A DNA stretch of 6,279 nucleotides. Origin: Pseudomonadota bacterium. GTDB lineage: Bacteria > Pseudomonadota > Alphaproteobacteria > Rhizobiales > Xanthobacteraceae. Position 1 is the first letter of the stretch, and every line of letters begins with the position of its first letter. The stretch is taken from the NCBI GenBank assembly GCA_023392205.1, contig JAEVZN010000241.1, positions 1 to 6,279 of the forward strand. Reading direction: 5' to 3'. The notes below the pieces were generated by a model. That model worked only from the letters and a program-made list of their open reading frames with translations, did not search any database and was not told the origin of the DNA. Below, one piece after another: positions 1 to 5,389 of the stretch. The position numbers were made by a program, and so were the translations under genes.

Positions 1-1
1 G

Positions 2-673
2 ATCACCGTCCGCTATGACGAACCCAGCCCGTTTGCGATGATCCGGCACAAGCTCGGCCGGTCCTGTCCCGCCAATATCAACGGCCAGACGCTGCTTCTG
101 GATTTGCTCGAGGCTGTCATAGATCGCAGCGCGGATATCCTCGAGCGGATCGGCACCGAGGTCGATCAGGTGTCGCGCCGAATTTTCGATCTGCGGCGCA
201 GCCGAGGCGGGTCGGCCCGCATGTACCAGGGGATCCTTTTCACGCTCGGCCGCAAGGGTGATCTTGCGCTCAAAGTGCGCGAAAGCCTGGTTTCAATCGG
301 CCGTCTGGTACTGTTTCTCGCCAATGACGACGAGAATATGCGCTGGTCGAAAGAGATGCGGGCGCAATTGAAAACGATGCAGCGCGACGTTCAATCCTTG
401 TCCGACCACACGAATTATCTCACCAACAACATCACATTTCTTCTCGATGCCATGCTCGGGCTGGTCAGCATCGAGCAGAACAACATCATCAAGCTGTTCT
501 CGGTCGTGGCGGTGGTCATGATGCCGCCGACGCTGGTCGGCACTGTGTATGGCATGAATTTCAGGGATATGCCCGAACTCAGCTGGTCGTTCGGATATCC
601 GGTCGCACTTGCTGCGATGGTCATGTCCGCTGTGGTGCCACTGGTCTATTTCAAATGGAAGAAGTGGCTGTAA
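2..673 (+). CDS. corA: CorA-family magnesium/divalent-cation transporter, C-terminal part (5' end outside window)
   Basis: This is an inner-membrane channel-type transporter for Mg2+ (in some members Co2+ or Ni2+), working as a homopentamer. The reading frame is open from base 2, and its first visible residues (ITVRYDEPSPF) match the conserved beta-strand segment of CorA proteins, so the gene begins upstream of the window and the ATG at 38 is internal. In the 223 visible residues, a long helical, charged cytoplasmic stalk (about 30-160) is followed by a first membrane helix (about 164-184). The diagnostic YGMNF motif (183-187, bases 548-562) comes next, then a periplasmic loop with the conserved MPEL, a second membrane helix (about 199-218) and a basic tail ending KWKKWL. 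The GMN motif forms the selectivity loop in known CorA structures. The gene converges on the SDR gene 10 bases away, with no visible terminator between them. The family call is firm; the transported ion is inferred. Confidence 0.93.
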   Translation: MTVRYDEPSPFAMIRHKLGRSCPANINGQTLLLDLLEAVIDRSADILERIGTEVDQVSRRIFDLRRSRGGSARMYQGILFTLGRKGDLALKVRESLVSIGRLVLFLANDDENMRWSKEMRAQLKTMQRDVQSLSDHTNYLTNNITFLLDAMLGLVSIEQNNIIKLFSVVAVVMMPPTLVGTVYGMNFRDMPELSWSFGYPVALAAMVMSAVVPLVYFKWKKWL

Positions 674-683
674 TCCTGAAGTC

Positions 684-1436
684 TCAGACGTGCTGGCCGC
701 CATTGATGTGGATTTCCGCACCATTCACATAGGACGACGTCTCGGTGCACAGCACGTAGATGATTTTAGCCACCTCGTCGGGCGTGCCCAGCCGGTGCAT
801 GGGGATCTGCTGTTCGACAATCTTGTCGGTGCCGGGTGAGAGAATGGCCGTATCGATTTCGCCAGGCGCGATGGCGTTGACGCGAATGCCGAGCGGCCCG
901 AAATCCCACGCCATCTCCCGCGTCAGCGACGCCAATGCGGCCTTGGACGTGGCATAGGCGGCGCCGGCGAACGGGTGCACGCGCGATCCTGCGATCGACG
1001 TGACGTTCACGACCGAGCCGTGTGTCCGCTTGAGTTCTTCCATCAATCCGCGCGCCAGCATGATGGGCGCAAAGAAATTCACCTGAAAGACCTGCTGCCA
1101 TACCTTCAGATTTGTATCGAGCGCATTCAGCCGCGCGCCGCCGTCATCGGCCTTCGGCGAGATCCCGGCGTTATTGACCAGCGCGTGCAACTCGCCATCC
1201 GGAAGCCGTCGTTTGATCTCGTCGATGGCATCGGCGGTGTTGTCCGGATCGCCGAGATCGCCCTGGATATGGTCCTCCGGGCCGGCTTCCCAAGGGCAGT
1301 TTTCCGGGAACGGGTGCCGCGAGCAGGTAATCACGCGCCAACCGGCCGCCGAGAAGCGCTTGACCGTCGCATGGCCGATCCCTCGGCTTGCGCCTGTCAG
1401 CAGCAAAGTACGGCGCGGGCCGTTATCGGTTGGCAT
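684..1436 (-). CDS. Classical short-chain dehydrogenase/reductase (SDR), substrate unknown
   Basis: This is a cytosolic NAD(P)-dependent oxidoreductase of 250 residues, the usual length for classical SDRs. All family hallmarks are present: the Rossmann cofactor motif TGASRGIG (14-21), NNAG (88-91), Asn120, the catalytic Ser147, and Tyr161-x3-Lys165 in YATSK. The PG motif (191-192) follows the catalytic helix, and the protein ends in the typical INGGQ region. Arg40 at the end of beta-2 (CSRHP) suggests NADPH preference, which is inference. I chose the ATG at 1436, which has an AGGA ribosome site 7 bases upstream; a TTG codon directly before it could add one residue. It lies 38 bases downstream of pdxH on the same strand and is probably co-transcribed with it. 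The sequence does not reveal the substrate. FabG-like ketoacyl reductase activity is possible but not indicated by the neighbours. Confidence 0.9.
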   Translation of the reverse strand: MPTDNGPRRTLLLTGASRGIGHATVKRFSAAGWRVITCSRHPFPENCPWEAGPEDHIQGDLGDPDNTADAIDEIKRRLPDGELHALVNNAGISPKADDGGARLNALDTNLKVWQQVFQVNFFAPIMLARGLMEELKRTHGSVVNVTSIAGSRVHPFAGAAYATSKAALASLTREMAWDFGPLGIRVNAIAPGEIDTAILSPGTDKIVEQQIPMHRLGTPDEVAKIIYVLCTETSSYVNGAEIHINGGQHV

Positions 1437-1474
1437 CAAATCGTCCTGTCATGGTCGCAAGGCTCGGAGCGACA

Positions 1475-2116
1475 TTAGGGGTAAAGGCGGGTCCTGGTCC
1501 AAGCCTCATTCACGTCCGCCCGGCTGAAGACGATCCGATCGTGCAGGCGGAACGGACGATCATGCCAGAATTCCAGCGAAAGCGGCGTGACACGAAATCC
1601 CGACCAGTATGGCGGCTGTGGAATGGCGCCAATGGGATATCGGGCCGTGACCGATGCGACCGCCTTCTCGAACGCAAGCCGGCTTTCGAGCGGCCGCGAT
1701 TGTTTGCTGGCCCAGGCCCCGATCTGCGCCAGTCGCGGCCGGGTCGCGAAATAGCTGTCCGCCTCGGCGCTGCTGACCTGCGCGACCGGGCCGCGAATGC
1801 GAACCTGACGGCGCAGGGATTTCCAGTGAAAGGCAAGCGCCGCCTGCGGGCGTTCCTTCAGCTCCTGGCCCTTGGCGCTGTCGACATTGGTGTAAAACAC
1901 GAAGCCAGCCGGATCGAAGCCCTTGAGCAGCACCATGCGAACGTCCGGAAACCCGTCGGCGCCCGCGGTCGCCAGCGCCATGGCATTGGGATCGTTGGGT
2001 TCCGACCGTTCGGCTTCCGCCAACCACTGGGCAAAAAGCACGAACGGCTCGGAATTTTCCGTAAAATCACCGTTCTTTAACTGATCCGGCATTTCTATCG
2101 TGGGTGTGTCTGTCAT
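1475..2116 (-). CDS. pdxH: Pyridoxamine 5'-phosphate oxidase (PNPOx)
   Basis: This FMN-dependent cytosolic enzyme oxidises pyridoxine or pyridoxamine 5'-phosphate to pyridoxal 5'-phosphate, using O2 and making H2O2; it is the last step of B6 synthesis and salvage. The 213-residue product has the normal family length. Recognisable segments are RMVLLKGFD (60-68, FMN and substrate contacts), [13 protein letters not shown] (74-86), QVRIRG (104-109), SYFATRPR (121-128), [10 protein letters not shown] (131-140), [14 protein letters not shown] (171-184), RLHDR (190-194) and the C-terminal RLYP. The ATG at 2116 starts a protein that aligns with the family. An in-frame GTG at 2182 would add 22 unrelated residues and would overlap a likely promoter, so I rejected it. 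No good Shine-Dalgarno sequence precedes the ATG. One oddity: Ala130 sits where the E. coli enzyme has Ser137, one of the PLP-phosphate ligands, while the equivalents of Lys72, Tyr129 and Arg133 (Lys65, Tyr122, Arg126) are kept. Confidence 0.95.
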   Translation of the reverse strand: MTDTPTIEMPDQLKNGDFTENSEPFVLFAQWLAEAERSEPNDPNAMALATAGADGFPDVRMVLLKGFDPAGFVFYTNVDSAKGQELKERPQAALAFHWKSLRRQVRIRGPVAQVSSAEADSYFATRPRLAQIGAWASKQSRPLESRLAFEKAVASVTARYPIGAIPQPPYWSGFRVTPLSLEFWHDRPFRLHDRIVFSRADVNEAWTRTRLYP

Positions 2117-2119
2117 GTC

Positions 2120-2125
2120 GGGGAG
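2120..2125 (+). promoter_or_regulatory. Ribosome binding site supporting the GTG start of the lipoprotein gene
   Basis: GGGGAG lies 6 bases before the GTG at 2132, which is ideal spacing. It decides the start of a gene that has no in-frame ATG near its signal peptide. The site is only 4 bases from the first base of the divergent pdxH start codon. Confidence 0.6.
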
Positions 2126-2131
2126 CACCAA

Positions 2132-2704
2132 GTGGCCGGGCCTGTTGCCGACCGGCACCGCGTATATAGTCGAGCCGGTCACGGCAGACTATGGTGTCGC
2201 CTATTGTGGTTCGGCGTATTGGGCCTGACCGCGCTGAACAGCGCCGGATGCAGCACCAGTATTCCGCTCGGCGGAAGCGAGACAAAGCAGGACGACGAGC
2301 CGGTTCACACGGGAAGCATTGCCAGTAATGCTGGGAAATCAGCGGCTGCGGCAAATGCCGGGTTGCATGGCGCGCAGCATACGCACGCCCGTTCTTCGGA
2401 TGCTACCCCTGCCGATCTCGCAATGCCGCCGGCGGAGGACCTTGTCTTTGCTGAGCGCGCTGCCCGCGAGGCCCTGTCGTCTGACGCCGGCGACAAGAGC
2501 TTTTCCTGGGAGAATCCGGCCAGCGGCGCGCGGGGCACCGTGACGCCGCTCTCGGTAACCTATCGGATGGACGGCGAGTTGTGCCGCGATTTCCTGGCCA
2601 GCCATGTGGTCCGTGGCGAGGAGACCTGGCTCCAGGGTGAGGCTTGCCGGCTGGCCAAGGGGCCATGGGAGGTGCGCCGGATGAAACCCTGGCGGCGGAC
2701 CTGA
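2132..2704 (+). CDS. Predicted lipoprotein, RT0821/Lpp0805-type surface protein
   Basis: The 190-residue product has a basic N-terminus with Arg10, Arg14, Arg19 and Arg23, a hydrophobic stretch (about 24-35), and a cysteine in the context LNSAGC at Cys40, which looks like a lipobox. The -3 residue is Ser rather than the preferred Leu, so lipidation is likely but not certain. Residues 45-120 form a low-complexity, Ala/Ser/Asp-rich linker. The C-terminal part (about 122-190) carries the conserved pattern [14 protein letters not shown], then CRDF (151-154), [13 protein letters not shown] (169-181) and a final tryptophan. This matches the surface-antigen-like domain of alphaproteobacterial RT0821/Lpp0805 family proteins. 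The molecular function of that family is unknown; an outer-membrane structural or anchoring role is inference. The start is GTG, chosen for its ribosome site. It is divergent from pdxH and lies 94 bases upstream of the DnaJ-family gene on the same strand. Confidence 0.8.
   Translation: MAGPVADRHRVYSRAGHGRLWCRLLWFGVLGLTALNSAGCSTSIPLGGSETKQDDEPVHTGSIASNAGKSAAAANAGLHGAQHTHARSSDATPADLAMPPAEDLVFAERAAREALSSDAGDKSFSWENPASGARGTVTPLSVTYRMDGELCRDFLASHVVRGEETWLQGEACRLAKGPWEVRRMKPWRRT
2163..2191 (-). promoter_or_regulatory. Candidate promoter for the pdxH-SDR operon
   Basis: On the minus strand a TATATA (2168-2163) could serve as a -10 element, with a weak -35 candidate TAGTCT 17 bases upstream (2191-2186). 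The -10 lies about 46 bases before the pdxH ATG, giving a plausible leader of about 40 bases. It sits inside the first codons of the divergent lipoprotein gene. The AT-rich hexamer stands out in GC-rich surroundings, but the -35 matches consensus at only about three positions, so this is tentative. Confidence 0.3.
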
Positions 2705-2714
2705 TCCTGCGGCG

Positions 2715-2744
2715 TTGCGAAAACCGGATTACAGTCCCAGATAT
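2715..2744 (+). promoter_or_regulatory. Weak candidate promoter for the DnaJ-family gene
   Basis: The 94-base gap before the chaperone gene holds TTGCGA (2715-2720) and, 15 bases on, CCCAGATAT (2736-2744). The second element loosely resembles the CCCCATnT type of heat-shock -10 sequence. Neither box is a close match, and the gene may instead be read through from the lipoprotein gene. Confidence 0.2.
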
Positions 2745-2759
2745 CGTTGCAACTGTCAT

Positions 2760-2775
2760 GCCGGGCCAACCCGGC
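2760..2775 (+). repeat. GC-rich hairpin in the leader of the DnaJ-family gene
   Basis: GCCGGG-CCAA-CCCGGC forms a perfect 6-bp stem with a 4-base loop, ending 9 bases before the AAGGAG ribosome site (2785-2790). No T-tract follows, so it is not a classical rho-independent terminator. It could stabilise or segment the transcript between the lipoprotein and chaperone genes; the role is unknown. Confidence 0.45.
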
Positions 2776-2798
2776 CTCTGTCACAAGGAGTGGATTGA

Positions 2799-3794
2799 AT
2801 GCGCGACCCCTATGAGGTTTTGGGGGTGCCGCGGGGGGCTGCGGCTGGTCAGATCAAGTCAGCATTCCGGAAACTCGCGAAGAAGCACCATCCCGACGCC
2901 AACAAGAACGACCCCAAGGCCTCCGAACGATTTTCCGAGGTCAACTCGGCCTATGAAATCCTCGGCGACGAAAAGAAGCGCAAGCAATTCGATGCGGGCG
3001 AGATCGATGCCGACGGCAAGCCTCGTTTCACCGGCTTTGAAGGCATGCATCCCGGCGGCTTTGCAGGGGCGGGCGCGGCGGGACCGGATGTCCAATTCGA
3101 AACATTCACCTGGGGTCCGCAGGGCGGGCAGGGCGCTCGCCAGGCTGGCGGTGGCCGGGGCGGATTTTCGGGCTTCGGCGGGATCGACGATATCCTCAAG
3201 GAGATGATGGGAGGGCGTGCCCGCGCGCATCGCGGCGCTCGATTTGAGCCCGAGGACTTTGCGCCTGCGCCTGGCCAGGATGTTACGGCGACGACAATCA
3301 TTACGCTTGCCGATCTGGCGCATGGCGGGTCGCGGCGCGTGCAATTGCCGACCGGCAAGGAAGTGGACGTCAAGATCCCGCCCGGCCTCATGGATGGGCA
3401 GCAGATTCGGCTGAAGGGTCAGGGCTTTGCCAGTCAAGGCGGAGTGCCTGGCGATGCGATCGTCACGGTGAGCATTGCCAAGCATCCCTTTTTCGAACGG
3501 GATGGCGCCAACATCAAACTGGAATTGCCGATCACGGTTTACGAGGCGGTGCTCGGTGGGAAAGTGCGCGTACCCACGCTGGGCGGAGCGGTCGAACTGG
3601 CTATTCCTGCACGCACCAGCGGTGGCCGAACCTTTCGCCTGAAAGGCAAGGGATTGCCAGCCAAGGATGGCAAGGGCGATCTGCTCGCGACTGTGCGGAT
3701 TGTGCTGCCCGATGCTGTCGATCCGGAGCTCGAGGCCCTGATGCAGCGTCTGCAGGAGGAGCAACCCTACGATCCGCGCAAGGGGCTGTCCTGA
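2799..3794 (+). CDS. DnaJ-family (Hsp40) co-chaperone, CbpA-like, without zinc finger
   Basis: This is a cytosolic J-domain protein expected to stimulate the ATPase of DnaK and deliver unfolded substrates. The J-domain spans about residues 1-66 with the essential HPD at 31-33, followed by a Gly/Phe-rich linker (about 79-139, including GGFSGFGG). Two beta-rich substrate-binding subdomains follow (about 160-230 and 235-305), with the signatures [19 protein letters not shown] and FRLKGKGLP. The 331-residue protein contains no cysteine, so the four CxxCxGxG zinc motifs of true DnaJ are absent, which places it with type II/CbpA proteins. The C-terminus (PYDPRKGL) is typical of rhizobial members. 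The ATG has a clear AAGGAG 8 bases upstream. The gene ends 11 bases from the convergent anti-sigma gene. A separate canonical dnaJ next to dnaK is presumably elsewhere in the genome. Confidence 0.93.
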   Translation: MRDPYEVLGVPRGAAAGQIKSAFRKLAKKHHPDANKNDPKASERFSEVNSAYEILGDEKKRKQFDAGEIDADGKPRFTGFEGMHPGGFAGAGAAGPDVQFETFTWGPQGGQGARQAGGGRGGFSGFGGIDDILKEMMGGRARAHRGARFEPEDFAPAPGQDVTATTIITLADLAHGGSRRVQLPTGKEVDVKIPPGLMDGQQIRLKGQGFASQGGVPGDAIVTVSIAKHPFFERDGANIKLELPITVYEAVLGGKVRVPTLGGAVELAIPARTSGGRTFRLKGKGLPAKDGKGDLLATVRIVLPDAVDPELEALMQRLQEEQPYDPRKGLS

Positions 3795-3805
3795 CGCAGC
3801 GGTCC

Positions 3806-4639
3806 CTAACCGCCACGCCGGCTGACAATCGGTTCGCCGGACGAACGCGGTGCGGGGCGAGGCGGCGCGCGGTTCTCAAGCTGCTCGAAGGCCGATTTGG
3901 CCAGCTCCTTCAGCCTCGTCTTGTCGGCCGGCCCGGACACGACATAGCCGTAACCCCCGACCACCCAGCGCACCGCGGCGATGTGGTCGGACAGGTAATA
4001 GCGCAAAGCGGCCTGATCCTGACCCAGCCTCGAGCAGTAGAAGGTGATGCGCTCTCCATTGCTGCTTTCGAACATGAATTGCGCCGCGGGCGCGCTGGGG
4101 CCGGGCAGCAACCGTGCACCCAGCAATTTCAGGTCGAAAGCCGAGAAATCGGGAATGCGCAACGGCGTATCGAGCCGACGCGAAAGCCACGGCAGCAGAT
4201 GGTCCTCGCCGGCATTGACCTCGACCGGATGACGCATCTCGCCGGCAAACAGTTTGTGTGCGTTCAGCGCGTCCTGTGCGATCCGGTCTGCCGGATCGGC
4301 GGCAGTCACTTCGATTTCCTCGGTGCCGCGCATCGTCCATCCGGCGACACCGCCAATGGAGAACGCAAGGGCCGCAGCCACGGCCGCAATCGCGCGCCAG
4401 TTGCGCCGCTCGCGCAGGAGATTGCCCAGTTTCAACCGGTCGGGCACGGGCTCGCGGTTTACCTCGCCAAACCGCGCGCGAATGGCATCGGCCTGAGCGT
4501 GCCAAGTCGCGACCATTGCTGCGTCGTCGGGATGCGATGCCAGCCAGGCCTCGACGGCGTCCAGGCGGTCAGCCGGCAATTGGCCGTCGACAAACGCGTG
4601 CAACTCGTCTTCCGTGACGGGAGAGTCGCGACTTGTCAT
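3806..4639 (-). CDS. Membrane-anchored anti-sigma factor, zinc-less
   Basis: The 277-residue product is predicted to hold the adjacent ECF sigma factor inactive at the inner membrane. An N-terminal cytoplasmic helical domain (about 8-75) begins TEDELHAFVDGQLPADRLDAVE, the typical opening of anti-sigma proteins. It lacks the HxxxCxxC zinc motif: His14 is present but there is no CxxC. A single membrane helix spans about residues 83-103. The rest (about 105-277) would be periplasmic, with a conserved-looking core from HPVEV (137) through LPWLSRRL (149-156) to FMFESSNGERITFYC (188-202) and a proline- and arginine-rich tail. It starts 16 bases after the sigma gene with an AGGA ribosome site, so the two are co-transcribed. 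The pairing rests on position and architecture; the signal sensed by the periplasmic part is unknown. Cys202 is the only cysteine. Confidence 0.85.
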   Translation of the reverse strand: MTSRDSPVTEDELHAFVDGQLPADRLDAVEAWLASHPDDAAMVATWHAQADAIRARFGEVNREPVPDRLKLGNLLRERRNWRAIAAVAAALAFSIGGVAGWTMRGTEEIEVTAADPADRIAQDALNAHKLFAGEMRHPVEVNAGEDHLLPWLSRRLDTPLRIPDFSAFDLKLLGARLLPGPSAPAAQFMFESSNGERITFYCSRLGQDQAALRYYLSDHIAAVRWVVGGYGYVVSGPADKTRLKELAKSAFEQLENRAPPRPAPRSSGEPIVSRRGG

Positions 4640-4655
4640 CGTTGTCCTGTGTACA

Positions 4656-5147
4656 TTATTTCACCCGCCGCAGGGCCGGCCGCTCGCCGTCCAGATAGGA
4701 CTTCACCTGCGCGCGCGCGCGGGCGAGCCGCGACATGACAGTGCCGATCGGGACGCCCTGGACGTCGGCGACCTCGCGGTAGGACAGGCCTTCCATCACC
4801 ACCAGCAGCAAGGCCTGCTTCTGCTCGTCGACCAAAAGGTCGAGCGCCCGTTCGATGTCGCGGCCACCGGCCTCCGGTCCGGCGAAGTCGGCGGCATCGT
4901 TTTCATTCAGGACCGAGGTTGTCGGCCGCCGCGCCAGCGAGCGCAGGCGGTTGCGGTTGAGGTTGGTCAAGATCGTGAACATCCAGGAGCGGATGTCGCC
5001 GCCGAGGAACAGATGTTCGGAGCGCAGCGCCCGAACGAGCGTGTCCTGCACGAGGTCGTCCGCGAGTTCGGCATCGCGGGTGAGGGCCCGGGCATAGCGG
5101 CGCAGCGAGGGAACGGTGGCTTCGACATCCTGACGAAAACTGCTCAT
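4656..5147 (-). CDS. ECF-type RNA polymerase sigma factor
   Basis: The 163-residue protein has the two-domain layout of extracytoplasmic-function sigma factors. Sigma region 2 (about 10-73) contains ADDLVQDTLVRAL (29-41, core-polymerase contact) and DIRSWMFTILTNLNRNRLR (51-69, -10 recognition). Region 4 (about 98-152) carries the helix-turn-helix GLSYREVADVQGVPIGTVMSRLARAR (120-145) that reads the -35. There is no C-terminal extension. The sequence looks like the ECF26-type sigma factors that are paired with single-pass anti-sigma proteins; this subgroup call is from memory and tentative. It is probably not the general-stress EcfG, since no nepR or phyR gene is nearby. The ATG is preceded by AGGAAAG at good spacing. 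The anti-sigma gene follows directly. Autoregulation would be expected, and a candidate promoter element lies just upstream. Confidence 0.92.
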   Translation of the reverse strand: MSSFRQDVEATVPSLRRYARALTRDAELADDLVQDTLVRALRSEHLFLGGDIRSWMFTILTNLNRNRLRSLARRPTTSVLNENDAADFAGPEAGGRDIERALDLLVDEQKQALLLVVMEGLSYREVADVQGVPIGTVMSRLARARAQVKSYLDGERPALRRVK

Positions 5148-5168
5148 GGTGTGGCTTTCCTGACATCC

Positions 5169-5198
5169 GGATCGTCTGGCTTCAGAACCGGTTTTCGG
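5169..5198 (-). promoter_or_regulatory. Candidate ECF-type promoter of the sigma/anti-sigma operon
   Basis: On the minus strand CCGAAAACCGGTTC (5198-5185) contains a GAAAACC resembling ECF -35 elements (GGAAC/GAAACC type). Fifteen bases further on is CGATCC (5174-5169), resembling a CGTC/CGAT-type -10. Transcription would start close to the AGGAAAG ribosome site, about 15 bases before the ATG. The match is suggestive only, and the short leader is a weak point. Confidence 0.35.
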
Positions 5199-5262
5199 TC
5201 GTGAGGGGCCGTCTGGCGGATGCCGTTACAGCCCAGTCAACACCGCCCGGCTATTCACTATT

Positions 5263-5275
5263 CCGAAACCGGCTC
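5263..5275 (+). repeat. Inverted copy of the sigma-promoter motif, facing fabI
   Basis: CCGAAACCGGCTC on the plus strand repeats, in opposite orientation, the minus-strand CCGAAAACCGGTTC at 5198-5185, with one inserted base and one substitution. The copies lie 64 bases apart in the shared control region. It is followed by the 8-base palindrome CCGATCGG (5275-5282). It may be a second sigma-recognised -35 or a site for a regulator; no convincing -10 follows at the right distance. Confidence 0.35.
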
Positions 5276-5332
5276 CGATCGGGCGACACCGCGCGGGTCC
5301 ATTGGAGGAGCCGGCCGCGTCTTGATGGCTTC

Positions 5333-5355
5333 GGCACCCTATGCCACAAGGTGCC
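5333..5355 (+). promoter_or_regulatory. Dyad in the fabI leader with two alternative pairings
   Basis: GGCACC (5333-5338) can pair with GGTGCC (5350-5355) across an 11-base loop. Alternatively GGCA (5333-5336) can pair with TGCC (5342-5345). The dyad ends 34 bases before the fabI start. It overlaps a 12-codon open frame (5325-5363) that would begin ATG GCT TCG, but the GGAGGAG at 5304-5310 is 14 bases from that ATG, which is too far for confident initiation. The dyad could be an operator or an RNA structure; the role is unknown. Confidence 0.3.
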
Positions 5356-5389
5356 TTCCCTGAAACAATTCAAGAAATCGGGAACAGCA

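Noticed and set aside
1454..1473. GTCGC/GCGAC inverted repeat between pdxH and the SDR gene
   Set aside because: A 5-bp stem with a 10-base loop and no T-tract is within chance expectation and does not argue against co-transcription.
1388..2080. 230-residue plus-strand open frame antisense to pdxH
   Set aside because: It is arginine-rich and low in recognisable motifs, a typical GC-rich shadow of the well-supported pdxH gene.
2859..3764. 301-residue minus-strand open frame antisense to the DnaJ-family gene
   Set aside because: The plus strand carries an unmistakable J-domain protein; the antisense product shows no recognisable domain.
3780..3850. Terminator between the convergent DnaJ-family and anti-sigma genes
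   Set aside because: Only weak short inverted repeats such as CCGGC/GCCGG with a long loop and no T-tract were seen.
4709..4721. (GC)6G run inside the sigma gene, as a possible slippage or phase-variation tract
   Set aside because: It encodes the ordinary Ala-Arg-Ala-Arg helix of region 4.2 and is short; alternating GC is common at this base composition.
3983..4738. 251-residue plus-strand open frame antisense to the anti-sigma factor and the 3' end of the sigma gene
   Set aside because: It spans two genes whose products and ribosome sites are clear on the minus strand, and its translation has no recognisable motif.
5201..5389. 63-residue N-terminal extension of FabI from a GTG at 5201
   Set aside because: FabI homologues begin at the ATG at 5390; the extension covers the divergent control region and has no family resemblance.
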